A DNA stretch of 64,000 bases from Salisapilia sapeloensis. Its lineage: Eukaryota; Oomycota; Peronosporomycetes; Peronosporales; Salisapiliaceae. Of this stretch, positions 11,070 through 23,400 are shown in pieces. Where the stretch lies: contig JAADVB010000020.1 in assembly GCA_023334545.1 (NCBI GenBank), positions 1-64,000 on the forward strand. Reading direction: 5' to 3'. The stretch's first letter is position 1, and each line of letters starts with the position of its first letter. The notes beneath the pieces are model-generated. The model had not been told where the DNA came from. It saw nothing but the letters and a program-made list of their open reading frames with translations, and did no database searches. The position numbers and the translations under genes were made by a program.

Positions 11070-13493
11070 TTAAGCACCAACGCTTTGTTTAAGTGCATCC
11101 GAAACGGATGTAAGAGATGATAAACTCTGTCGTCGAAATACAAATCTCGCGGTTAAATCGGCTAGAGCATGATTTGGAAACGTTGTTTCGACGGTTATGC
11201 TGACACAATTCTATGCCATTCAAGTCAAGACTTTGTACGAAGGAATGTAAAAATATGGCAGATTCTACCTTGCAAGTGAGTGTGGATGGGTCCTTGACAT
11301 TTCCTAGCGTGGACAAGCAATGCGAGCAGTACGTGTGACCGCATGGAACTAGCGTTATAGGTTCCTCGTACAATTTCATGCACTGTAAGCAAGTAAAGGA
11401 ACTCTCAGATGCTGTTTCAGCAGCTTCAAGCTCTTCCACAGTCTTTTGAAGAGACGATTGTGCTTGCTTTAGTAGATCCACCGTGTTCGGATCAATCTGC
11501 TGAGCTTCCATTGATTTTATATTCTCTCTACATTTCTTTAATTCGCCTTGGGTACTTTGTATCTCAGTGTAAAGCTTATCCACTTGAGCACTTAGCTCCT
11601 TATTTTCATTTCGTAGCATACGCGTTTGGCTTTGGAAAGCTTCCGTCTTGTATTTCCTGGATAAAAGCTTTTGATATTCTTCATCCATCTCGGTGTACGA
11701 TGCCATCAAGCAGTCGTACTCTGTCTGTAGTTCTGCAAGACGAATATTTAAAGCAATATCTGCCGCCGCGTTGGTGCTAGTAGTACTATCTTGCATCTTA
11801 TTCAACTGCTTTTCTAACGTTGCGATCACTATTTTCTTTTCTTCAATTGTCGACTCATTATTGCTGATCTCGGACTCTAAATGCTTTACATTGTCCAAAG
11901 CTTCCCGCAGCTTTGCTTCTACATCGTCCCTTTCTTGTGTCAATATAGTGATTGCTTCGTGGTTAACATCTTTCTGTCGACCAAGCTGTAGAGCTCGTAC
12001 AGTTTCATCTTGAGATAGCAGCTTTATTTTATCTATTTCAGATTCCAACTTTGTGATCTTTTCACGACTCGAGGTGAGTTGAGTCGTCAAATCAACGTTT
12101 GTCTGCATCAATCTTCCCAGTTGAAGATCGCTTTCCATGGTCTTGGAAGCCTCCGTCTCCTCCTGACGATGAAGTCGATCTTTAAGTGTTTCCAGTTCCT
12201 CTATAAAGCTATTTCGCTCGGACTCCAACGCTTCTGTAATCTGCAGCAAAAGTATTGGGATGGGGAGTTAGATATCTCATATCTAGGTTACTATTGTGAG
12301 TGACATACAGCGAGTCGATCGGAAGCTACTCGCTCAGAATTTTCAATCCTTGCGTTCAGCTTTGTACAAGTTTCCTTTGCTGCTTGAAGCTCCTCCATTA
12401 GTTTGGTCAGTCGCTTTTCGAGTGCCCTGTTGGCACGTTGCATCGCAACTTGTGCCCCATTTTCTTCATCTTCTCGGTGCTGAAACTTTTGGAGTTCAGC
12501 TACTTTAGCTTGGACGCTCTCTCTTTCGAAATGCAATTCTTCTTCAAGTTTTTTAATCTGCGCTACTAATAGCATCTCTCTTGATTGCAAAGTTCGTAGG
12601 TCTGTCTCGACTTTGTGAATCTCTCTACGCTCAGCACGTACTTCTTCATCACGTTTCTACTCCACATGCAGCTTTAAACTAAGGTAGATTGCAAGTTATT
12701 ATGAAATTAAATACTTTCAGTTCTTGTACAGCGGCTTTTAAGCTCAAGATAATGGACGACTGCGTCTCAAGCGTATGACGGGAAGAGGTGAGCTCGTCAT
12801 TAATTCGCTGCTTTTCATCACGCAATTGTATCTTTGTCTTTTGCAATTCTTCTTGACTGTTCTCGAGACTTTGGATTTGCTGTATGAGCCTTTTGTTACT
12901 CGTCGACAAATCCTTATTCCGATTTTCCACCTCTAGTATCTACTCGCAGAGAATGCATCTCCCGATAAGCATGGAAAGGAGGCAGATATAACAAAGTGGT
13001 ACCTTTCGCTGATACGATATCTCTAGTTGTGTTTGCTGTTGGATTAAAGCTGATGGTATTTGTGGAAGATAAACTTCTTTCTTCTTATTCTCTACTTTAG
13101 GTTGCGTCTCGATTTTCTCAGTTTGCTCCTTGGGAGCAGGCTCAGCAGTCTGTAAGGCCTCTATTGAACCATGGTAACGTAGCGCAAACTACCTATCAAT
13201 TTAATCCTACCTTGCAATTTGGAGATGTCCTCATTCAACTTCTCAATTTCTTTCGCTAGCTTTGCATTAAGCTCTTTCTCTTGCTTATTGCAAGCCGCCA
13301 AAGTCTTTATATTCCGTTCGAAACCACTGCCATCATTTGGCTCTTTCCTATTGATACCCACATGTGCAATCTGACTAGCATTTTTACGTCCCGGTCTACG
13401 AGTCCCACTCTCCGGACGACGTACACCAGGAACAGTCGGCTTCAGTGGGTACTCTGCTGCTCGCACTTCACTCTCGCCTTGCTCTACTTGCAT
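11070..13493 (-). CDS. Coiled-coil protein with C-terminal RING finger, putative E3 ubiquitin ligase
   Basis: About six exons join in frame from 13493 down to the stop at 11070. The N-terminal 60 residues are basic and Pro/Gly-rich. Most of the rest is long coiled coil with Glu/Lys/Gln heptads. The last 100 residues hold a C3HC4 RING: CLQC, then CGHTYCSHC, then TCKNC. The final Cys pair is split by an intron (about 11263-11205), and removing it brings Lys-Asn-Cys into place. Reading through the intron would truncate the RING. Long coiled coil plus C-terminal RING is typical of E3 ligases such as BRE1, but the RING is not close enough to assign BRE1. The gene is head-to-head with the WASHC3-like gene, with about 100 bases between the start codons. 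Confidence 0.75.
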
Positions 13494-13595
13494 TGAGGTG
13501 TCAATGCCGTTTCACAGTACTGCCGCTATCTTTTCTTTGACTGCCGCTATCTTTACACCATATCGAGCAAACAACGAAAGAAACTCTCGGACGCC

Positions 13596-15140
13596 ATGTC
13601 CTCCTCGGAGCTGGTGGTTTCTGATAGGAAAAATGGAGAGCTCGTGGCAGCAGCTCAAAAGGCAGAGGAACAGGAAGACTTGCCAGTTGACTTGAGCCAA
13701 TTGCCACATATTCCGATGAGCAAAACCTTGCTCTTGGTCACCAACTTTGTCTCGAATACGACACGCTTTCTCAATCATTTTGCTAACGAATGTGAAGAAC
13801 GCATTGGCAAAGTCTCATCAGACCTCACAAGAGTCGAGATTCTATTGGCAATCCTTGAAGCCAAGCTGAATAGTGTCTCCGATCTGGATGTGACCGACAA
13901 GGATGTTGAAGCTGCTGGAAGGACAATGCGAGGAGAAGGACCTTCTGCTGCAGACGAGGTGGATATCGGCATTGACGACGCAGATCTGCCATCAGCAGAC
14001 GCAGATGTAAACCCACCGCCCCCACCTCCACCTCCAGAGTCCGAGATGGGTGACTTTGATAGTGAATCCAACGCCCTTGTTGTGCCCCCGCCACCACCTT
14101 CAGGTCCACCTACAGACGACGAGGATAATGACTATCTGGCTATTGAACCAGTGGAAGAGGAGAGTGGATCAGACAGCTCTGACGAGGAAGACGAAGACAA
14201 TAGTTCTGTCGTGAAGCTTAAAGATGACCCTCTCTACGCCAAGTACGTCCTACATCAGAGGCAATCGTGGCATTTTTATTTATTCTATCTGCTAGATACT
14301 TTACGATGCGTCGCCTGGGTATTCCGGAACAAGCCATTCAGGACAAGTTAAAGATGGATGGACTAGATCCGAGCATCCTCACGTACTCTCTCATCCAGTA
14401 TCTTTGCTACTCTATAAGACTTACACGTGCTGTAGAATGGATCCCGATGGCCCATCTCCATCCGGCGCGACGACGACGAACGATGGGGGAGAAGGCGGAC
14501 CGGTATTGCCGATCGCTGCTCCGCCTCCTCCTTCAGACACTGCGTCTGAGATGTCCGATGATAACCAACCAAGAACATCGGTTGAGTCCGGTAACATTGG
14601 CATGCCATTCCCGCCTCCACCTCCGCCAGACTCACCTACTGTTTGTGTTTATTCGATTATACATGCACATGTAGCTAACTTTTTGTATCCTAGTCGTCTG
14701 TGACCTCTTCCCAACGTGGTGCAGCATCCTTATTCGGTGACGGAGCACCTCCACCGCCTCCCCCACCACCATTACCAGAAGGATCTGAGTCCGATTCAGA
14801 TGACTCGAGTGATTCCTCGAGTGAAGAGGAAGCTAGTCACCATGAGGGGTACAAGGAACCATCTGAAGATGAAGATACGGGTGGTGTGATGAAACTCAAG
14901 GACGATCCGGCGTACGAAAAGTACTTTAAGATGCGGAAACTGGGTATGCCGGACGGTGCCATCCAGCAAAAGATGATGCTCGATGGCGTGACGGAAGACA
15001 TATTGAATATGGATCCAGAAGGACCTTCTCCTAATGCACAAGGTGGAACTGCATCGTCCAGTACAGCTCCTCCGTCCGGTGGATTGCCACCACCACCGAA
15101 GCGACAAGAGGACTCGGATGATGATTTTGACTCGGACTAA
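13596..15140 (+). CDS. WASHC3: WASH complex subunit 3 (CCDC53)-like protein with duplicated C-terminal module
   Basis: Four exons (13596-14242, 14296-14382, 14436-14640, 14694-15140) encode about 461 residues. Residues about 45-95 form the conserved CCDC53 coiled coil: NFVSNTTRFLNHFANECEE, then RVEILLAILEAKLNSV. CCDC53 is part of the WASH complex, which activates Arp2/3 on endosomes. Human WASHC3 is about 194 residues with one C-terminal module of the type DDPxYxKYxKMxxxGxP. Here that module occurs twice, around residues 210-245 and near the end. Both copies have KLKDDP, KYF and DG plus a following MDPxGPSP. Proline runs (eight or more Pro) and acidic Ser-rich tracts separate them. Proline runs could bind profilin or SH3 domains. 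The extra copy and proline content are the notable departures. Confidence 0.8.
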
Positions 15141-15201
15141 GTAGAAACAACGCTTGATGATCCATGTAGCTATCTTTTCACTTCTAGACTTCAAATCCTT
15201 T

Positions 15202-15214
15202 CTCATTTTCCAAT
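15202..15214 (+). promoter_or_regulatory. Oomycete-type initiator-like element
   Basis: CTCATTTTCCAAT at 15202-15214 closely fits the published oomycete initiator (GCTCATTYYNCAWTTT core). It ends about 10 bases before the ATG of the first dehydrogenase gene. The two downstream copies of the gene family lack an equally good match. The call rests on sequence resemblance only. Confidence 0.5.
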
Positions 15215-15223
15215 CGATCGAAT

Positions 15224-16027
15224 ATGACGAAGACAGTATTTGTGGCAGGTTCGAACAAGGGTCTTGGTCTTGGCTTTGTCAAGCACTACATGAACCAAGG
15301 CTGTAACGTGATTGCTACTGCCCGTAATGTTGAGCAGGCGCATGACGTATAGATTTCTTCGCTTATACTACTCTTTCGACAATGACAGGCTGACGTATGG
15401 CCACGTAGTTGAAAGCGTTGAACCCGTGGAAGGTACTGACGCTCGATACGAGCAACGAAGAGTCAATCCTTGCGGCCGCTAAGGAAGTCGAGGGCGTGCC
15501 GATTGACATCTTGATTAACAACGCTGGCATTGGCTTGCAGACAACGCTCGAAGAAGGCACGAAGGAGCAAATTATGCAGCAGTTCGAAGTCAACGCAGTT
15601 GGTCCGTTCCTCATGACGCGTGCACTCTTGTCTAACTTAAAGCTCGCGGTCAAGGAGCATGGCTTTGCCATCGCGTCCCACGTGACGTCCCGTATGGGCA
15701 GTATCGAAGACAACGACTCTGGTATGCTTTCTACCTATTATTTCTCTAAGATGAAAGCTAATGCCCACACTAGGTAGTCACTATGGCTACCGCGCTAGCA
15801 AGACCGCTTTGAATATGATCAACAAGTCTCTGAGTGTCGACCTCAAGGACGAGAAGATCTCGTGCATTCTTCTCCACCCTGGATTTGTTCGTACGGACAT
15901 TACGAATGGCAACGGATTGGTCGATGTACCGGAAAGTGTCGAAGGAATGACGTCCATCTTGGACAAAGCTACGATGGAGAACACGGGCAAGTACTACCAC
16001 TTCAAGGGTGAAGAGCTCCCGTGGTAA
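15224..16027 (+). CDS. Short-chain dehydrogenase/reductase, array copy 1 (two introns)
   Basis: Three exons (15224-15346, 15409-15721, 15774-16027) encode 229 residues of a classical SDR. The cofactor motif is GSNKGLG near the N-terminus. NNAG follows strand 4, and the catalytic Ser lies in the TSRMGS strand, with YRASK as the YxxxK pair. The C-terminal end KGEELPW is shared by all three copies. The fold reduces or oxidises small carbonyl or alcohol substrates with NAD(P)H; the substrate is unknown. The protein resembles the C-factor/sniffer-like SDR subgroup. It is the first of three tandem genes on the same strand, with about 300 bases to copy 2. The initiator-like element at 15202 suggests it is expressed. 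Confidence 0.85.
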
Positions 16028-16325
16028 TCTGGTCTACAAAGATCTATGAAATAAAAAACAAAAGGCCGATGTTGGACTTTACTTGAGTTAGTCTCCATTC
16101 CAAGTGTGTGCTTATATCGCTAGTACACATTGCTTTCTCGTCTAAAAGATACTTCCATGCCGAATGACCAGAATCTTTCGGCGAAAAAGTAGAATGAGTT
16201 TTCTACGACCAGCTTTTCCATGTTGACATCATCATGACGAAGAATGAAGAGCTTCGGTGGGTACGAAAATATTCGACAGACGGAGTAGCTTTCGCTCGAT
16301 CCTGGATCACAATCGATTTTTCATC

Positions 16326-17074
16326 ATGGTAGGCAAGACAGTACTCATTTCCGGTGCAAACCGTGGACTCGGCCTCGGCCTCGCGAAACACTACGTTTCC
16401 AACGGATGGCAAGTCATCGCCACTGCTCGCAACCCGGACAAAGCCGATGAGGTATGCTTATATCTTTATATATTCCAGTATCCTGTGTCTAAACTAGCAT
16501 GCAATAGCTAAAGAAACTGAACCCGTGGAAGCTACTTCCTCTTGACACGAGTGATGAAGCTTCGATCAGCAACCTTGCAAGCAGTCTGAAGGATATCCCG
16601 ATTGATGTCCTTATCAACAACTCTGGCATTATGAACCCGTTGAGTCTTCACGACACGACCAAGGACGAAATGATCCGTCACTTTGAAGTCAATGTTGTCG
16701 GAGCCTTTTTGATGACTCGCGCTTTGTTGCCAAACTTAAAGCTCTCCGTCAAGCAAAATGGTACAGCAATTGCAGCTCAAATGAGCTCCCGAGCTGGAAG
16801 CATTGGCGACAATGGCAGTGGCTCCAATTACAGCTACCGCGCTAGCAAGAGCGCCTTAAACATGATCCAGAAATCGCTGAGTGTCGATTTGAAGGACGAA
16901 AAGATCACTTGCCTCTCGCTTCATCCTGGCTTTGTAAACACTGACATGACGAAGCATCAAGGCATGATTGACGTGCCCGAGAGCGTGGAAGGCTTGACGT
17001 CGATCTTGGACAAGGCGACGTTTGAAGATACGGGTAAGTTCTTCCACTACAAGGGCGAAGAGCTTCCGTGGTAA
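16326..17074 (+). CDS. Short-chain dehydrogenase/reductase, array copy 2 (one intron)
   Basis: Two exons (16326-16451 and 16508-17074) encode 230 residues. The intron is at the same place as intron 1 of copy 1, and the second intron of copy 1 is absent. The cofactor motif is GANRGLG and the catalytic YRASK is intact. The usual NNAG is NNSG here, a mild change next to the catalytic Asn. The start at 16326 is preferred over an upstream in-frame ATG at 16257 because it aligns with the starts of copies 1 and 3. The stop lies about 190 bases before copy 3. Confidence 0.85.
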
Positions 17075-17265
17075 CTTGGCACCCACGGCAGTCAATCAAA
17101 CGAGCGAAGCAATCTTTTTAATTCAACTATCTCTTTCCCATACGTCAAGATTTCCATTAAGATCTTGTTATAAATTTTTTGATGGATGTCTACTTTCGAT
17201 ATGTTTATGTAATCCAAATTTCCATCGTCGGGAGCTACGATCCTGCTCACAATCGAATTAGCGGC

Positions 17266-17958
17266 ATGACAGGCAAGACAGTATTGATCGCTGGCGCTAC
17301 GCGTGGCATTGGTCTCGGACTCGCGCAACATTACAAGAAGCAAGGATGGAACGTCCTGGCGACAGCTCGCAATGTGGACGGTGCGAGTGACTTGAAATCG
17401 CTTGGTCCAGCAAAACTTTTGCCTCTGGACACGACTGACGAGCAGTCCATTACGAAGTTGGCGGAGTCGCTAAAGGGACAGCCAATTGATGTGCTTATTA
17501 ATTGTGCCGGCTACATGAACCCGCTTGGATTGCAGGAAACGACGAAAGAGGAACTCATGCGCCACTTTGATGTGAACGCTGTCGGTCCATTCTTAATGAC
17601 ACGTGCATTGCTTCCGAATCTGAAGGAAGCAGTGAAAAGCAATGGAAGCTCCTTTGTATTCCAAGTCACGTCACGCATGGGATCCATCGCGGACAATGGA
17701 TCTGGTGGCAACTACAGCTACCGTGCTTCCAAATCGTCATTAAATATGCTTAACAAAAGCTTAAGTGTCGATTTGAAGGACGAAAAGATTGGCTGCGTCC
17801 TTCTGCATCCTGGAGCCGTCCGTACGGAGATGACTCAGAACCAAGGACTCGTGGACGTCGATGAAAGTGTGGAAGGCCTCACAAAGATCATCGCGGATGC
17901 GACGCTAGAAGACAATGGCAAATTCTATCATTTCAAGGGTGAAGAACTGCCTTGGTAA
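17266..17958 (+). CDS. Short-chain dehydrogenase/reductase, array copy 3 (intronless)
   Basis: A single exon encodes 230 residues with no intron at either position used by copies 1 and 2. The cofactor motif is GATRGIG, NNAG is replaced by NCAG, and the YRASK catalytic pair is intact. The frame is open upstream to 17179, but the ATG at 17266 aligns with the starts of the other copies. All active-site residues I can check are present, so it looks functional. Loss of both introns in place within a tandem array suggests recombination with a spliced cDNA, or successive precise losses. Confidence 0.85.
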   Translation: MTGKTVLIAGATRGIGLGLAQHYKKQGWNVLATARNVDGASDLKSLGPAKLLPLDTTDEQSITKLAESLKGQPIDVLINCAGYMNPLGLQETTKEELMRHFDVNAVGPFLMTRALLPNLKEAVKSNGSSFVFQVTSRMGSIADNGSGGNYSYRASKSSLNMLNKSLSVDLKDEKIGCVLLHPGAVRTEMTQNQGLVDVDESVEGLTKIIADATLEDNGKFYHFKGEELPW

Positions 17959-18237
17959 GTTATCGAGACTACGCAGTTTCACCAGAAGTTGAAACAAAGA
18001 TAACCATTTCTCTTATACTTGATATAAAGTGTCTACCGCACATGTGTTCATGCTTTGCTCTATCCATTCGTACATTTCTTACGATAAGGATGAAAGTGCT
18101 ATGATTTCCTATGCTCAAGCAAGTGGTCCACTACAAGGACAAGAATGTCAAAATAGCTTCAATAATATTGAAAAAGCTTCAAGGCAGCTTCAATATGAGT
18201 ACAAGGTGAAACCGACTTAAGGCCTATTGTTGACAAG

Positions 18238-20440
18238 ATGGATCGACAAGAAGAGAAATTGAATCACTTGCGTGATCCCACTCGCGATGAGCTCCATTCT
18301 GGACCCACAAGAGAAAAGTTACCGGAGGAAATACAACAAATGCCAGAGGAAGACACTGCTTGCTCCTTTTGTGGTGTCAGCTATTTTATCTTTGCCGAAG
18401 TGCAGGACTTAAAGAAGGTTGTGAAGCAATACAAGATCATATTTAATGTATACGAGTATTGTAAGATGCCTGGATATCCATGTCACTATAACTTTATTGT
18501 AGAGGTTTATGGATTTCACAAAGCGGGAACGATGTATTGCCAAAGAGCTTCGAGATGAAGTTGCACGAATGCAGACTGTATTTGATGCGTTGGTAGCATC
18601 CGTTAGAGAAGAGAATAAAAAGATAAGTTCAAAATATAATCAACTCCATGAAAAATATCGTGGTGACAAGGACAGAGTCAACAGCATGGAAGTAGAGCTC
18701 GAAAGGGCGAAAGAAATGGCATCAACAGCGCAAAGCCGCTGTACACAGCTCTTAGATGAAGTCAAGGCATCAACTTTCATAACGGAACAAAAGCTTCGAA
18801 ATGAGGCTATACACGCTACAATTCTTTTGGAAAAATCAAAGAGTGAGTCAAAAGCTCAGATCCAGCAGCTTGAAAAGGAAGTCAACGAGAAAGCTGCACA
18901 AATACAACAACTCGAGGCTTCGTATCAAGAAGCACAGAAAACATGGAGCACTACAGAAAGACAGCGTATTACGGAGCGTGATGAGCTAAAACAGCGTTTG
19001 CAGGGCGCACTCGAAGCTGTGGAAATTTCCAAAGGGTCAATACAAACCCTGTCAGAACAATTGGAAGCCATAAAGGTGAACTTGTCGGAAGTGGTAGCTG
19101 AAAATGAAAGGGAAAGAGCTACGAACGAAGACCTGTCCATGCAAGTGGCAGATCTAGCAGCTCAAATACACATCTTGCAACAGCATAATGCTAAGCTTGA
19201 GAAAGCAAAAAATGATAAATTAGCTGAAGAGTTAGAGTCTAGAGCTTGTATACAGCAGCTAAAGAAGGATATAGCAGTATGGGAAGCAAAGTTTCAACAG
19301 CATGTTCAGCACGGAGAGGATTCGAATAAAATGTACACTCAGCAACTAGCAGATACACGGCAATCCCATTCTGTTGAAATTCAGCAAATGCAGCAAACAC
19401 ACGAGAAAGCTATTGTGGAGCTGAAGCGAGCTCAAGAAGAATATGTTGATGGATTGAAAAAGGAACTTATTGCTTTAAAGGAAAAAATGGAGAGAGCAAG
19501 ACTAGACAAAGAATTGAAAGTATGGCACTGTACATTCGATAATTGCATATACTCAAACCGGCGTATTGTAGTAACCTCGAATTAAATTTGCAGATTGAAG
19601 AAGCAAGGAAGATCGAAATACAGCTTCGAGAAGAGATAGATGTCGTGAAGACATCGCTCAAGGTATTGATAGATCTCGTGACTATTTGCTTCTATCTAGC
19701 TTGCTTAATGTCTATGCGCACTACAGTTATTTGAAAGAGATAAAGTTACTTCTCGACAGCGCATGCAAGTACTGCAATCCAAGATAAATGAACTGGGTGC
19801 CCGCAATGTCAGTTTTGTTGTGATTTACATGTGGCCTACCAGTACTTATCATCACTGCGTAGGAGGAACTAGAGCAAAAAGCACATGCACTGGAAAGCAC
19901 GACCGATGGGAAGGATGAAGACATTAAACGGCGTGAAAAGGATTTAAAAGAACACATTCGGCACGCTCAAGAGGAGACATCAAGATGTCAATCTGAAGTA
20001 AAACGCTTACGAAAGCAACTTGAGGACAATCAGCTACTTGTTTCGAAATTAACTGCTGAAGCAAGTGCTAAGCCGGAGATAATGAAGTCTGACGACGGTA
20101 CAGATGACCTTCGGGCTCAATTGGAAGCCAAGGAAAAGGTAGTCGTTCATACTTTTTCAGCTTGATACGATTCTAATACATTGTAAAATAGGAGGTCGCT
20201 ACACTCAGGCACACCGTTCATAAAGAGTGCCTAGAGCGGACACTCTTGCTAGAGCAGTTACGAGGACAAAATCTTCAGCCGGGTCAAATGAAACGATCCA
20301 TCGCTTCTACTAACCAGAACGGAGATGACAATGCTAGTGGGCTGGCGAATACAGAACAATCAAATAGCCCAGCAAAAGCTACATTGTATGAAAAGCTACG
20401 GAAATCTGGCCGTCGAAAAGGCCGCGCCGCCCATGGATGA
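18238..20440 (+). CDS. LEKR1-like coiled-coil protein
   Basis: About six exons join in frame from ATG 18238 to the stop at 20440. The N-terminal 60 residues contain LPEEIQQMPEEDTACSFCGV followed by SYFIFAEVQ. From memory this resembles the start of the vertebrate coiled-coil protein LEKR1, including its CxFCGVSY motif. The rest is an almost continuous Glu/Gln/Lys-rich coiled coil of roughly 550 residues with a basic tail. An intron at about 18445-18503 must be removed to keep the frame; three more fall between 19520 and 20191. Function is unknown, and LEKR1 itself is poorly characterised. It sits tail-to-tail with the C2CD3-like gene, about 60 bases away. Other long coiled-coil families remain possible. 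Confidence 0.65.
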
Positions 20441-20499
20441 AATGTAGTCAATAAGACAACAAGAAGACTGTGGTCTAACACAAAAAATCTTTTGATTAT

Positions 20500-23400
20500 T
20501 TACACATATGTTCCCTTATCTGTATTCGTAGATGCGTTTTCGTCCGCTTCGTCCTCGCTCGCACTACTGTCGTCATCAATCCAGTATTTAACACTACCTT
20601 GCATAATCCTTGCAATGCGTTCTGTTTCCGAGTCCTGCTTGGATGATCGCTGAGCCGGTGGTAAGTCGTCGAAGAATGACTCGAGTGATAAAGACAACTC
20701 GCTATCACTGTTCGATGCAATACCACTCCCTCCTGCATTCCTTACACTAATGGACTCACCACTACTGTGCTCACTTGAAGCGACAGCATTTGTGTCTTCG
20801 ATCCTCTTCGTTTCCTCACAGTCTCGCAACTTCCCCGCGGCTTGGTTTTGATTGATGCTCTCACCATACTGGGTCGCTGGAATCTCTTCTGGCTGAGTCG
20901 ACAACAACTCGGCTTCGGGTGTATCTGGTAGTCTGACATGACTGTTTGAGGTCTTGGTAATAACTTGCGCTGCTTCAGTCTCACTTTGCTCTACGATAAG
21001 ATCCATGCTTTCTTCCTCTTTGCCTTCTAGACTTTCTTCATCCGCTTGTTTCTCCTCATCATCCACAGAAGGTGTTGCTTGTGTTTCTTTCACAGCATCT
21101 TCTGCAGCTTGCATTGCTTTCTGGCTACGAAGGTCACTACAAGCTTCTCGAATGTCGCGCAGGAGATCGCAAATGAGATCAAACTTGTCACTCGTTACAG
21201 TATACCTCTCCACGGTAGCTCCTTGTGCTTCAATGTTACCGTCTTGATGGTGTCCTCTTTCTGCAGCGTTTCCGACACCTCTATTCAGGTCGTGTTGACT
21301 AGCATTGTACAGACTTCGTGTAGAGTCACCATGAAAATGCTGGGGATCATGAATCCAACGCCCGATTGAAGCATCGTAGTGATCAGCAAGATCAATGAGC
21401 TCCAACGTCTGTGTAAACTGACTGGTAGACACATCCATAGGCACCTCCCCTCTTGGTGGTAAGTTCTCTGCATACGAGTCTACACTTCCACCTTCGCTTG
21501 AAAAGTCTTCAGGTGGAAAATCAGCAGGGTCTACCTGTGTTGACTTGTCAACAAACTGCGGTGTTTCTGCTTCGATTTGATCCGTTCCTGTATCCTCTCC
21601 AGCTCCAGTTGTGATCATAAGATGATAGGCAAATCCACTCGTCGGAATAGCTTGTGCGTTTGCCACTGCTCCTGTACACTGCGTCTGAGCAATTTCTTTA
21701 CATTCAAAATCATCTCGTGCAATTTCGCCTGACGCTCGAAGAGAACAATCGTCACTTTTCTCATCACTTTCGGAGATTCGTGTCAGCGGTATTGTACGTG
21801 TCAACACACTCAGTGTTAGCTCAGGTGTTTCCTGTTGGACTTCAGTTTGCACTTCAGGGCTTCTAGCCTCTGGACTATTTACAGAAGTTACATGTGGCGT
21901 CGAAATGCTTGCGGCACTACAATCATCCACGTTCTTATTTACCTCTGTCTTGTCCTCATCAGCCCTAGCAGATTCGCCGGACATATTCGGTCCATTGCTA
22001 GCATTACTTTCGAGTTCAGATTGTCGGCTACTAGCAAAAGACGCCCTTGTGGAACTCAGGTCTCCATACGAGAGACCGGCACCGACATTCGATTCTGAGC
22101 TTACCATCTTCGCTAACGGAGGTATTGGAGCCTGCCTACCTCGATTAGAATCATCCTGTAAGTCACTTTGCTTGAGTGTATTCTGAAGATCCACTCCATC
22201 AAGTCCCCGACTGACATCAACAAAATTGTGCATTGTCGTGGCATGCTCTTGTGTTGGAGGCACGAGTCTTGGTGGTGACTGATCCTCGTCACTACTATCA
22301 CTATCAAAAGAAGGTGAAGCCATCTCATGAATATGAAGGGAGTTCGGTGTGACTGGTCCTCTACGTGTAGTGTCAAAACACATCTCTGTCTCCTCCTCTT
22401 CCTCTGTTTGGTCATCATCATACAAGCGCAGTGGTGACACAAGTGTCGTTTGTGCCAGCGATGCATCATGATAAGCAGAGTCAGCAACAGTTCGGACGGA
22501 ATCCGAAGCCGAAGGACCTATAGAAACTGCCGCTTGATCCAACTCACTTGTTGTTGACGCTGTTTCTCGCCCGACAGAATTGTGCTCTTGAGCTGGCGCA
22601 TCCTCATTGCTCTCATCTTGAGTCGCAGTCGGGGTTTCATTCGCCAAAGATATATTGTCGGTCACGTTTGCAGACGTCCACTGCCCGTACGCATTCAGAG
22701 ACGATGACAGATGTCCCAAGCTCGCCTGAATATCACTCGCTACGTGCTGGATACTGGTGAAATCACGTTCATTAATGTGAGATGCATCACCTCTCTGGAA
22801 AGGCAAGTTATCATGTACGGACGGTGTTTGATCTACTTCTGCTGTTGACATAACGCTTTCATCCTTCTGAGTTTCTACCACTCTCACCAGCACTTCCACC
22901 TGTCCTCTGGCAATTTCATTGTCATCATACACATGGTACCACCCGTGTATTTCCTGCCATCGGTTCTTTAACAGTGCTAAGTCAATAGATGCTTTCCCAA
23001 TAAATGTCGACGATTGGACTCCAGATGCATTTGCACGAGAAGATCGATACTTTTCAGCAAGAGGTGATGATAATGCATGAGTAGAATCGTGGCCAATGTG
23101 AACGATAAGACGGTAGGTATCGAATGAAGTTTTAGGCGTCGGGTATCTACAATGGTGCTCCCAACATGGCGAAGTCCCTTGGAAAACTGCTGTCACTCTG
23201 CTAGTCTGGGCACCTGCCATGGGTGAGAGAGATATGCCATCATCTTGTACTGAGATCACAGCAAAAGTACTTGGCATTTCCGTCTCGATATCCTCCAGTA
23301 TCAAATTATACGCTCGGATAACTTGAATCTAAATATGCAACACGACAAAGCAAGAGCACATCAACGTTAGTCGATAGTTATGCACAGAAATATGGCGTAG

